Source of the DNA: Nostocoides sp.
GTDB lineage: Bacteria; Actinomycetota; Actinomycetes; Actinomycetales; Dermatophilaceae
Reading direction: 5' to 3'
Assembly: GCA_016702415.1 (NCBI GenBank)
Contig: JADJEA010000011.1
Coordinates: forward strand, 91,262 to 155,261
Length of the DNA: 64,000 nucleotides
In this document: one piece after another, positions 1 through 7,824 of the stretch
Layout of the letters: each line of letters begins with the position of its first letter
Position numbering within the stretch: position 1 is the stretch's first letter
The notes under the pieces: model-generated
The model's input: the letters and a program-made list of their open reading frames with translations, nothing else
What the model was told of the DNA's origin: nothing
Database searches by the model: none
Position numbers and translations under genes: made by a program

Positions 1-514
1 CCGTCGCGAGTGCCTGCATCGCCTCCCCTTCCCCTGCCGACCCGATATCCCGTGTCATTGGACGATAAGTGAGGGTTCGCGACGGCGCGCGTCGATCCCG
101 GGGTTATCCACAGGAAAACGGGACTCTTTACCGAGATTTGACGCTCTCTTTACCCAAACCAGGTAATCCCATCGTTGTCATTCGCAAACTGACGAAGATC
201 CCGGGAGGGGGAGGATCGGCATACCCCCTGGTATGCCGCAATGGTCGCCCAGGCGGGCCACCGCCGCATTTCGAGTGGGTCACCCCAGGAGGTCGCCGCG
301 GCCGAAACGGCCCCACGCGCCGCAAGATCTTCCGTCCATGGGGGCGGTCACGGCGAGGGCGATCGTGGGGAGGAGGCGAGAGGCGAAGGGTCTCCATCGT
401 GTAACAACCCCGTGTCCTTGTGGGGACGGAGGGTGGGGAGCGGCACTAGGGTGCCAGCAAGTCCGCGCGGGCCGTGGGAGGGACCGGCGGAGTGGCACCA
501 CGGAAGAGGTATGC
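1..514. other. non-coding leader region before the peptide transporter
   Basis: I see no convincing gene here; the open frames are GC-rich shadows. Visible landmarks are an isolated TTATCCACA (104-112, a DnaA-box-like nonamer without neighbours), a TTGACG at 138-143 that could be a -35 element without a clear -10 partner, and the perfect inverted repeat at 218-237. The transporter ribosome-binding site (GGAAGAGG, 502-509) closes the region. Confidence 0.5.
218..237. repeat. perfect 8-bp inverted repeat GGCATACC-CCCT-GGTATGCC
   Basis: The two 8-bp arms are exact reverse complements separated by 4 bp. It lies about 280 bp upstream of the lipoprotein gene of the peptide transporter and is the only place where the window's over-represented heptamer (GGCATAC/GTATGCC) occurs as a palindrome. 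It could be an operator or part of a dispersed repeat; the function is inferred, not shown. Confidence 0.6.
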
Positions 515-2206
515 ATGAAGCTCACCAGAAGGACGGCGACCGCCGTCCTCGCCAGCGCCGTCGCCTTGGGCATGGCCGGATGCGCGAAGTCGGATCGCAC
601 GTCGTCCTCGACCACATCCGGGGGCTCGTCGGCCTCCGGCGGCGGGGGATCGATGTCCGACACCTTCACCTTCGGCGCCGCGGGTGCGCCCGAGGTCTTC
701 GACCCGTTCTATGCCAGCGACGGCGAGACCTTCCGGGTGACGCGCCAGATGATGCAAGGCCTGCTCGGGATCAAGCCGGGGACCGCCGACCCCGAGCCCG
801 AACTCGCCGAGAGCTGGGAGCCGTCCGGTGACGGGCTCACCTGGACCTTCAAGCTCCGTCAGGGCGTCAAGTTCACCGACGGCGAGGCCTTCAACGCCGC
901 CGCGGTCTGCTACAACTTCGAGCGCATGTTCGACCAGAACGAGGTCGCCGCGGCGGGACCAGCAGAGTACTGGGCCTACACCATGGGCGGCTTCAAGGGC
1001 GGCAAGGACCCGTCGCTCTACAAGAGCTGCGAGGCCAAGGACGATGCGACCGCGGTGCTCAACCTGACCCGCGTGACGGCCGACTTCCCGGTCTTGCTGA
1101 CGCTGGACTCCTTCTCGATGCAGAGCCCCAAGGCGCTCGAGGCGGGCGACGCCAACAATGTGACGAAGGAGGGCGAGGGCTTCAAGTACCCCGCCTACGC
1201 GATGGCCCCCGTCGGCATCGGCCCCTACAAGCTCGACAAGTACGACGAGGCCAACAAGACGGTCACGCTCGTCCGCAACGACGACTATTGGGGCGAGAAG
1301 GCCAAGACCGCGAAGCTCGTCTTCAAGATCATCCCGGACGAGGCAACCCGTCGCCAGGAGCTCGAGGCCGGCTCGATCAACGCCTACGACCTGCCTAACC
1401 CGGTCGACTGGAAGGGCCTCAACGATGCGGGCAACAAGGTCCTCGTCCGTCCCGCGTTCAATATCCTCTACATGGGCCTGAACCCGGAGAAGAACGCCAA
1501 ACTCAAGGATCTCCGCGTTCGCAAGGCGATCTATATGGCCCTCAACCGCGACCAGATGGTCAAGACGCAGCTGCCCGAGGGCGCGAAGGTCGCCACACAA
1601 TTCATGCCCGACACGGTGGCTGGCTACAACACCGCTTTGCAGCCGGTCGCCTATGACCCCGAGGGTGCCAAGAAGCTCCTCGCCGACGCCGATGCGTCGG
1701 GGATGACCCTCCAGTTCGCCTACCCGTCCGAGGTCAGCCGGCCCTATATGCCGGACCCGCAGAAGATCTTCGACGCGCTGCGCACCGACCTCGAGGCCGT
1801 CGGCATCAAGGTCGACGTCGTGACCAAGCCGTGGAATGGCGGCTACCTCGACGGGGTCGACAACGGCGAGTTCGACGCTTTCCTGTTGGGCTGGACCGGG
1901 GACTACAACTCGGCCAACAACTTCATCGGCACATTCTTCTCCTCGCCGACCAACGACTTCCACACCTACGCCACCGACTTCGGTGAGACTCTGACCAAGG
2001 AGTTGCGCGAGGCGGACGGGGTCGTGGAGGAGGCCGCGCGGACCACGGCATACGAGGCCCTGAACAAGAAGATCATGGAGGAGTACCTCCCCGGTCTCCC
2101 GATCAGCCACAGCCCGCCCGCGCTCGTCGTCGGCAAGGGTGTGGACGGCGTCGTCGCGAGCCCGCTCACGGCCGAGTTGTTCGACACCGTCACCGTCTCC
2201 AAGTGA
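515..2206 (+). CDS. ABC transporter substrate-binding lipoprotein, family 5 (peptide type)
   Basis: This 563-residue protein is the extracytoplasmic solute receptor of a dipeptide/oligopeptide importer (SBP_bac_5, DppA/OppA type). The ATG at 515 follows GGAAGAGG by 5 nt and gives a short basic start, a hydrophobic stretch and the lipobox LGMAGC, so it should be lipid-anchored outside the membrane. A Ser/Gly-rich linker (about residues 27-47) precedes the binding domain. The permease and ATPase genes follow directly, and a hairpin after the stop probably keeps receptor mRNA more abundant than downstream message. The ligand cannot be read from sequence; peptides, nickel or glycosides are all carried by this family. 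Confidence 0.92.
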   Translation: MKLTRRTATAVLASAVALGMAGCAKSDRTSSSTTSGGSSASGGGGSMSDTFTFGAAGAPEVFDPFYASDGETFRVTRQMMQGLLGIKPGTADPEPELAESWEPSGDGLTWTFKLRQGVKFTDGEAFNAAAVCYNFERMFDQNEVAAAGPAEYWAYTMGGFKGGKDPSLYKSCEAKDDATAVLNLTRVTADFPVLLTLDSFSMQSPKALEAGDANNVTKEGEGFKYPAYAMAPVGIGPYKLDKYDEANKTVTLVRNDDYWGEKAKTAKLVFKIIPDEATRRQELEAGSINAYDLPNPVDWKGLNDAGNKVLVRPAFNILYMGLNPEKNAKLKDLRVRKAIYMALNRDQMVKTQLPEGAKVATQFMPDTVAGYNTALQPVAYDPEGAKKLLADADASGMTLQFAYPSEVSRPYMPDPQKIFDALRTDLEAVGIKVDVVTKPWNGGYLDGVDNGEFDAFLLGWTGDYNSANNFIGTFFSSPTNDFHTYATDFGETLTKELREADGVVEEAARTTAYEALNKKIMEEYLPGLPISHSPPALVVGKGVDGVVASPLTAELFDTVTVSK

Positions 2207-2242
2207 GGATCCGATCGACCTCGGCAAGGTGACCTCCTAGGC

Positions 2243-2278
2243 GGGCCGCCCCAGCGCTCTCGGGCGTTGGGGCGGCCC
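2243..2278 (+). terminator. GC-rich hairpin between receptor and permease genes
   Basis: A 15-nt left arm (2243-2257) pairs with 2264-2278 with one G-T pair around a 6-nt loop. There is no U-tract, so it is more likely a partial terminator or mRNA-stabilising hairpin, as is common after the binding-protein gene of ABC operons. Confidence 0.6.
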
Positions 2279-2375
2279 CGCAGCATCACCACAGGCGCGC
2301 TCCAGCCACGCACGCACTGACACGCCCGCCCCGCCACCGGGCCATCCCGGCCCCCGATCAAGGAGGGAACGACGC

Positions 2376-3315
2376 ATGCTCCGGTTCATCGTCAGACGGC
2401 TGCTGCAAATGGTCGGTGTCGTGGTCGTCCTGTCGCTGCTGCTCTTTCTCTGGCTGCGTATGCTGCCCGGCGGCACGGTCTCGGCCATGCTCGGCGAGCG
2501 CGCCACCCCGGAGAAACGGGCCGCGCTGACCAAGGCACTCGGCCTGGACCAACCGCTTTACGTTCAGTACTGGACCTATATGAAGCGGGCCGCACACGGG
2601 AGCTTTGGCGCCTCGACCGGGGTCCTGCCCGGCCGCGACGCCTTCGACATCTTCCTCGCCCGATTCCCCGCGACGATCGAGCTGAGCACGTTCTCGATCG
2701 TCATCGCGGTCTCGATCGGCATACCCCTGGGGTATCTCTCGGCGCGGCGGCGCGGCACCCTCTTCGACAACGCCTCCGTCATGGGGTCCCTTGTCGGCGT
2801 GGCCATCCCCGTCTTCTTCCTGGCCTACCTGCTCAAATACGTCTTCGCGGTCAAACTCGGATGGCTGCCGGTCTCGGGTCGCCAGAGCGGGGGACTCGAC
2901 GCGACCCGGGTCACCGGGTTCTTCATCTTCGACGGGTTGATCACGCGGGAGTGGGATGCCGCCTCTCACGCGGGCCTCGGTCCTGGAGGTCCTCGACGAG
3001 GACTTCGTGCGGACGGCGGAGTCGAAGGGGCTGACCGACCGGGTCATCCGCACCCGGCACATCATGCGCAATGCGCTCCTGCCCGTCGTCACCACGATCG
3101 GCCTCCAGATCGGCGGCCTCCTCGCCGGTGCGGTGCTGACCGAGACGGTGTTCTCGTTCGGCGGGATCGGGGAGGCGCTGGCGCTGAGCTTCGAGAGGCG
3201 CGATTATGCGGTGCTGCAGGTGCTGATCCTCGCGGCGGCCGCTGTCTTCGTCCTCGTCAACCTCCTGGTTGATGTCCTGTATGCCGTGATCGACCCCCGA
3301 GTGCGGACCCGGTGA
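2376..3315 (+). pseudogene. dppB: peptide ABC transporter permease DppB-like, internally deleted and frameshifted
   Basis: The first inner-membrane permease subunit begins at ATG 2376 after AGGAGG (2361-2366). It reads as a normal DppB start (MLRFIVRRLLQM) up to about 2958. The rest of the family sequence (TRASVLEVL ... DPRVRTR) continues in another frame from about 2956 to 3315. Compared with the family, roughly 20-25 residues, covering a membrane helix just before the EAA-type cytoplasmic loop, are missing at the join. A 9-bp direct repeat TCACGCGGG (2941-2949, 2966-2974) flanks the junction. Either a real deletion of about 60-70 bp or an assembly fault would explain this; if real, the importer is probably inactive. 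The stop overlaps the next gene's GTG. Confidence 0.8.
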
Positions 3316-4331
3316 GCCCGATGACCCAACCCGACGACTCCCGGTCCCGCGGCCCGCATTTCGGCGGACGGCGCAAGGCCAAGATCGACGATCTCGCCGC
3401 CTCCACAGCCACCGCCCCCGTCGTCGACGAGGCGGGCACGGTCGACGACAGCCCGGGCGTCTCCCTGATCGCCAGCGCGTGGCGTCGGCTGCGCCGTGAC
3501 CGCGTGTTCCTCGCGGGGGCGGTGATCACGATCCTCTTCCTGCTGGTCGCCGCCTTCGCCAACGTCCTGGCACCGCACGATCCGACCCGGCCGATCCAGC
3601 ACTTGCTCGACCAGATCCGCCCACAAAGCAATCCGGTGCCCGGACCGGAGCCGGGCTATCCGCTCGGCTCCGACACCCGCGGCCGGGACCTGCTCTCCCG
3701 GCTCATCGTCGGCAGTCAGCAGACCCTCCTCGTCGGGGTGTTCTCGACGATCTTCTCCCTCATCGGGGGCCTGACCCTCGGGACCCTCGCCGGGGCCTTG
3801 GGCGGCTGGGTCGACTCCCTCGTCATGCGCGCAGTCGACGTCATGCTCTCGATTCCGTCGCTGCTCCTGGCCGTCTCGATCGCTGCCTTGGCGGCGCGGC
3901 CGAGCCAGTGGACGGTCATCATCGCCATCGCCGTGACCTATCTGCCGGTCTTCGCCCGGCTCCTGCGCGGCTCGATGCTGGCCCAGCGCAGCAGCGATCA
4001 CGTCTTGGCGGCGCGGGCGCTCGGGGTCAAACCCGCGGCGATCGTCTTCCGGCACATGTTGCCCAACTCCCTCGGACCGGTCATCGTCCAGGCCACCCTG
4101 GTGTTGGCCACGGCGGTCATCGATGCCGCCGCATTGTCCTTCCTCGGCCTCGGCAATCCCGACGACCGCAAGCCGGAGTGGGGCCAGATGCTCGGGGAGG
4201 CGCAGAAGTTCATCGGCTCCTATCCCCACCTCGCGTTCTATCCGGCGGCCTGCATCATCGTTGTCGCTTTCGGGTTCACGCTCATGGGCGAGTCCCTCCG
4301 CGAAGCCCTCGACCCCAAGACCCGGAGGTGA
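3312..4331 (+). CDS. dppC: peptide ABC transporter permease DppC-like
   Basis: This second permease subunit (339 residues) has a long cytoplasmic N-terminus of about 65 residues, then the DppC/OppC pattern: a first membrane helix (FLAGAVITILFLLVAAFANVL), the PLGSDTRGRDLLSR segment, and a binding-protein-dependent transport domain. The EAA-like loop 'ALGVKPAAIVFRHMLPN' contacts the ATPases. The GTG start at 3312 overlaps the preceding stop by 4 bp, implying translational coupling. It should pair with the damaged DppB to form the channel. Confidence 0.93.
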   Translation: MSPMTQPDDSRSRGPHFGGRRKAKIDDLAASTATAPVVDEAGTVDDSPGVSLIASAWRRLRRDRVFLAGAVITILFLLVAAFANVLAPHDPTRPIQHLLDQIRPQSNPVPGPEPGYPLGSDTRGRDLLSRLIVGSQQTLLVGVFSTIFSLIGGLTLGTLAGALGGWVDSLVMRAVDVMLSIPSLLLAVSIAALAARPSQWTVIIAIAVTYLPVFARLLRGSMLAQRSSDHVLAARALGVKPAAIVFRHMLPNSLGPVIVQATLVLATAVIDAAALSFLGLGNPDDRKPEWGQMLGEAQKFIGSYPHLAFYPAACIIVVAFGFTLMGESLREALDPKTRR

Positions 4332-4335
4332 CCCC

Positions 4336-5373
4336 GTGACGACGGAGACGCAATGGCGGGCGGGGGGATCGGCATACGACCAGGGGGGGTCGGCCGGCGC
4401 CCCGTTGTTGTCGGTGACGGATTTGACCGTCACCTTCCAACGGCATGGTGAGCGAGGGTTCACCGCCGTCGACAAGGTGAGTTTCGAGGTCCGTCCCGGC
4501 CAGACCGTCGGTCTGGTGGGGGAGTCCGGCAGCGGCAAGTCGGTGACCAATCTCGCGCTCATGGGTTTGCTCCCGGCGCGCGGCAACTCGGTCACCGGGA
4601 CCGCGATCTTCGAGGGCACCGACCTGCTGAGCCTGTCGCCGAGCCAGATGCGGGAACGGCGCGGGCGCGATCTCGGCATGATCTTCCAGGATCCCCTCTC
4701 CTCGCTCAATCCGGTCGTGCCCATCGGCATCCAGGTCACCGAGGTCCTCGAACGCCACAAGGGCATGTCCCGCAAGGCCGCGATGCCGCGTGCCCGGGAA
4801 ATGCTCGACAAGGTCGGTATCCCCGACCCCAACCGCCGGCTCAAGGAATACCCCCACCAACTCTCCGGCGGGATGCGCCAGCGCGCCCTCATCGCGATGG
4901 CGCTCGCCTGCGAGCCGCGGCTGCTCATCGCCGACGAGCCGACCACCGCGCTCGATGTGACCATCCAGGCGCAGATCCTCCAGTTGCTCAAGGATCTCGT
5001 CCGCGACAGCGGGACCGCGCTCATCATGATCACCCACGATCTGGGCGTCGTCGCGGGCCTGTGCGACGAGGTCAACGTCATGTATGGCGGCCGCATCGTC
5101 GAGCGCGGCCAGCGCCACGAACTCTTCGCGAACCCGCGCCACCCCTACACCCACGGACTGCTCGGGTCGATCCCGCGGCTCGACGGCGCCCGCGGCGAGC
5201 CGCTGACGCCGATCCCGGGCTCGGTTTCGGACAACCTCCCCTGGGAACACGCGTGTGCGTTCGCCCCCCGCTGCAGCCAGCCCCTGGACGTATGCCGCGA
5301 ACGCTCGCCGGAGTTCGTTGCCGACGGGGTCCGCGCCCTGCGCTGCCACAACCCGGTGGAGGTCTCCCGATGA
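4336..5373 (+). CDS. dppD: peptide ABC transporter ATP-binding protein DppD-like
   Basis: This 345-residue ATPase has Walker A GESGSGKS (about residues 62-69), the signature LSGGMRQR, Walker B LLIADEP, and the C-terminal oligopeptide/dipeptide extension with the cysteine-bearing 'CAFAPRC' segment typical of DppD/OppD. GTG 4336 has GGAGG 7 nt upstream. The first 20 residues (AGGSAYDQGGSAGA) are encoded by a copy of the dispersed sequence GGATCGGCATACGAC (4366-4380), so this extension may be a late addition to the gene. The stop overlaps the next ATG. Confidence 0.93.
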   Translation: MTTETQWRAGGSAYDQGGSAGAPLLSVTDLTVTFQRHGERGFTAVDKVSFEVRPGQTVGLVGESGSGKSVTNLALMGLLPARGNSVTGTAIFEGTDLLSLSPSQMRERRGRDLGMIFQDPLSSLNPVVPIGIQVTEVLERHKGMSRKAAMPRAREMLDKVGIPDPNRRLKEYPHQLSGGMRQRALIAMALACEPRLLIADEPTTALDVTIQAQILQLLKDLVRDSGTALIMITHDLGVVAGLCDEVNVMYGGRIVERGQRHELFANPRHPYTHGLLGSIPRLDGARGEPLTPIPGSVSDNLPWEHACAFAPRCSQPLDVCRERSPEFVADGVRALRCHNPVEVSR

Positions 5374-6521
5374 CAACGTCCGTCTCCGCGCAGCCCCGGC
5401 CCGCTGACGTCCTCGTCGACGTCCAAGGCGTCAAGGTCCATTTCCCCATCAAGCGGGGGGTCATCTTCGACAAGACGATCGGCTACGTCTATGCCGTGGA
5501 CGGCGTCGACCTCCAGATCCGGCGCGGCGAAACCTATGGCCTCGTCGGCGAGTCCGGCTGCGGGAAGTCGACCCTCGGCCGCGCCATCCTCAACCTCGAG
5601 CCGCCCACGGACGGCAAGGTCGTCTTCGACGGCGTCGACATCGCGAGCCTCAAGGGCGAGGCGTTGCGGCGCAAACGGCGCGAGATCCAGATGGTCTTTC
5701 AGGACCCGATGTCCAGTCTCGATCCGCGGCAGTCGGTGGAATCCCTTCTCCTGGAAGGGATGAAGGCTCATGGCCTGACCTCGGACTCCGCCGCGGCCGG
5801 GAAGCGCCTGCGGGACCTGCTCAAGGCCGTCGGGCTCCCGGCGACGTCGCTGTCGAAGTATCCCCACGAGTTCTCCGGTGGCCAGCGCCAACGCATCGGC
5901 ATCGCCCGCGCCCTCTCGGTCGATCCCGCGCTCATCGTCGCCGACGAGCCGGTCTCGGCCCTCGACGTCTCGGTCCAGGCCCAGGTCATCAACCTCTTGG
6001 AGGATCTCCAGGAGGAGTTCGGCCTGACCTATCTCGTCGTCGCGCACGACCTCGCCGTCGTGCGGCACATCAGCGACCGGGTCGGGGTGATGTATCTCGG
6101 GTCGATCGTGGAGGAAGCCGCCGCCGACGACCTGTATGCCGTGCCCCTCCACCCCTACACGCGGGCCCTCATGTCCGCGGTCCCGGTGCCCGACCCCGTC
6201 GTGGAGGACGGCCGGGAGCGCATCCTCCTGACCGGTGACCTGCCCTCCCCGGCCAACCCGCCCTCGGGCTGCCGCTTCCATACCAGGTGTCCGTGGCGGC
6301 AGCCCGCGCGCTGCGACACCGAACGCCCACAGTTGCGCGTGGTCGACATCGAGTCCGTCCCGCGCAGCCACCGGGTGGCCTGTCATTACGCCGAGGACAT
6401 CGCCTCGGGCGCCCTGACGGCGCACCGGGTCGAGGCCGAGGTCGTCGATCCGACACTGGCCGATACCGGAACCGATGGTGGCTCACTGATCGGCCCGGCC
6501 ACGCTCACCGAACTCGGCTGA
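5370..6521 (+). CDS. dppF: peptide ABC transporter ATP-binding protein DppF-like
   Basis: This second ATPase (383 residues) shows Walker A GESGCGKS, signature FSGGQRQR, Walker B LIVADEPVSALD and the FPIKRGVI N-terminal segment characteristic of DppF/OppF, which couples ATP hydrolysis to peptide import with DppD. It ends with the oligo_HPY-type tail (CRFHTRCPW). ATG 5370 overlaps the upstream stop (ATGA). It is the last gene of the operon; about 100 bp without a gene follow. Confidence 0.93.
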   Translation: MTTSVSAQPRPADVLVDVQGVKVHFPIKRGVIFDKTIGYVYAVDGVDLQIRRGETYGLVGESGCGKSTLGRAILNLEPPTDGKVVFDGVDIASLKGEALRRKRREIQMVFQDPMSSLDPRQSVESLLLEGMKAHGLTSDSAAAGKRLRDLLKAVGLPATSLSKYPHEFSGGQRQRIGIARALSVDPALIVADEPVSALDVSVQAQVINLLEDLQEEFGLTYLVVAHDLAVVRHISDRVGVMYLGSIVEEAAADDLYAVPLHPYTRALMSAVPVPDPVVEDGRERILLTGDLPSPANPPSGCRFHTRCPWRQPARCDTERPQLRVVDIESVPRSHRVACHYAEDIASGALTAHRVEAEVVDPTLADTGTDGGSLIGPATLTELG

Positions 6522-6624
6522 GCGGCAGCAGGCGCGGGCCTGGGCGTCCGGCGGTCGTCGCCGTTCGGCGTGCGACTCGGCGTCATCCAGTCGTTGTCGG
6601 TGCGAGCCCCTACTCTTGCCCTCC

Positions 6625-6927
6625 GTGACCCGATTGCTCACCGACGCCGAGATCGAGCGTGCCCTCACCGACCTGCCGGGATGGCGGCGTGCCGGTGAGT
6701 CGATCACCGCGACGTATGCCGCGCCCTCCTTCCCCGACGCCATCCGCCTCGTCGACGAGGTCGCCCTGGAGGCGGAGTCGATGAACCACCATCCCGATAT
6801 CGACATCCGGTGGCGGCGAACGACCTGGACCCTCTCGACGCACGATGCCGGCGGGCTGACCCAACTCGACGTCGAGCTCGCCCACCGCATCGCCGGTCAC
6901 GCTCGACGCCTCGGGGCGTCCGCGTGA
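6625..6927 (+). CDS. pterin-4a-carbinolamine dehydratase
   Basis: This 100-residue PCD/DCoH-family enzyme dehydrates 4a-hydroxytetrahydropterins. The motif around 'ESMNHHPDIDIRW' carries the paired histidines of the active site. I chose GTG 6625 (MTRLLTDAEIE) over the in-frame TTG at 6616 because it gives the usual family N-terminus. There is no ribosome-binding site; a -10-like TACTCT (6611-6616) ends 8 nt before the GTG, suggesting a leaderless message. The stop overlaps the next gene. Confidence 0.9.
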   Translation: MTRLLTDAEIERALTDLPGWRRAGESITATYAAPSFPDAIRLVDEVALEAESMNHHPDIDIRWRRTTWTLSTHDAGGLTQLDVELAHRIAGHARRLGASA

Positions 6928-7739
6928 GCGCGGACGACGGGTCGGTGGACGGCGTCGTCCAGCCGGGGAAGACCACGGCGAAACTCGCCCTGGAGGACCC
7001 CGGACTGGTGGCGGCAGCGGAGGCCGAAACGGGCCCGCGGCCCCACGCGCCATACGACCGATCGGGGACCGGTGGGCGCCTGAACTGGCTGCGCGCCGGG
7101 GTCCTCGGTGCGAACGACGGGATCGTCTCCACAGCCGGCCTCGTCATCGGAGTCGCCGCGGCCACAACGAGCCGCTCCGCGGTGTTCACGGCCGGCCTCG
7201 CCGGTCTGGCCGCGGGCGCGATGAGCATGGCCGTCGGGGAGTACGTCTCGGTCAGCACCCAACGCGACACCGAGCGGGCGCTGCTGGACCTGGAGCGCCA
7301 GGCCCTCGACAAGATCCCGCACACCGAGTTGCTGGAGCTTGCCGAGCTCTACCAGGCCAAGGGGCTCGAGCCCGCCCTGGCCCTCGAAGTCGCCCGTTCG
7401 CTCACGCGGCACAATGCGCTGGCCGCGCATGCCGAGGCGGAGTTGGGCATCGACCCCGACGGTTTGACCAACCCGTGGGCAGCGGCGGGCGCGTCCTTCC
7501 TCTCCTTCACCATCGGTGCGCTCCTGCCGCTGATCGCGGTCCTTAACCCGTCGGTCGGTTGGCGCATCCCCGGCACGGTCCTGGTCGTCCTCGTGGCGCT
7601 GGCCCTGACCGGCTGGATCAGCGCACGACTGGGGCAGGCCCCCGTCGCCCGGGCCGTGGGCCGCGTCGTGGCCGGTGGCCTGGTAGCCATGGCGGTGACC
7701 TTCGCGATCGGCCGGTTGTTCGGCACGGCGGTGAATTGA
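6924..7739 (+). CDS. VIT1/CCC1-family transporter (putative iron/manganese)
   Basis: This 271-residue membrane protein has a cytosolic N-terminus (about 55 residues), the hallmark 'LRAGVLGANDGIVSTAGLVIGVAAA' first helix and 'AGAMSMAVGEYVSVSTQRDTERALL' second segment, a soluble helical linker, then three C-terminal helices. These are VIT family traits; eukaryotic relatives move ferrous iron or manganese. GTG 6924 overlaps the pterin dehydratase stop (GTGA), so the two are cotranslated. The metal is not readable from sequence. Confidence 0.9.
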   Translation: MSADDGSVDGVVQPGKTTAKLALEDPGLVAAAEAETGPRPHAPYDRSGTGGRLNWLRAGVLGANDGIVSTAGLVIGVAAATTSRSAVFTAGLAGLAAGAMSMAVGEYVSVSTQRDTERALLDLERQALDKIPHTELLELAELYQAKGLEPALALEVARSLTRHNALAAHAEAELGIDPDGLTNPWAAAGASFLSFTIGALLPLIAVLNPSVGWRIPGTVLVVLVALALTGWISARLGQAPVARAVGRVVAGGLVAMAVTFAIGRLFGTAVN

Positions 7740-7824
7740 CGGCGCTGGGCTGACGGCGGTGGGGTGAGGGCGCCTGGGGTGCGGGAGCCTGGAGTGACGG
7801 AGCCTGAGGTGAGGGCGCGCAGAC
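7740..7824. other. convergent intergenic spacer with degenerate short repeats
   Basis: This spacer separates two convergent genes. It is made of imperfect 14-18 bp units resembling 'GGGTGAGGGCGCCTGG' and 'GGAGTGACGGAGCCTG'. No gene or clear terminator hairpin is visible. Confidence 0.35.

Noticed and set aside
104..112. TTATCCACA, a perfect DnaA-box nonamer, as part of an origin
   Set aside because: It stands alone, with no cluster of boxes, AT-rich unwinding region or dnaA/dnaN genes.
446..2227. Long open frames antisense to the binding-protein gene, and similar long frames opposite malQ and kgd
   Set aside because: High-GC codon bias keeps the antisense frames open; they lack family motifs and starts, and overlap strongly supported genes.
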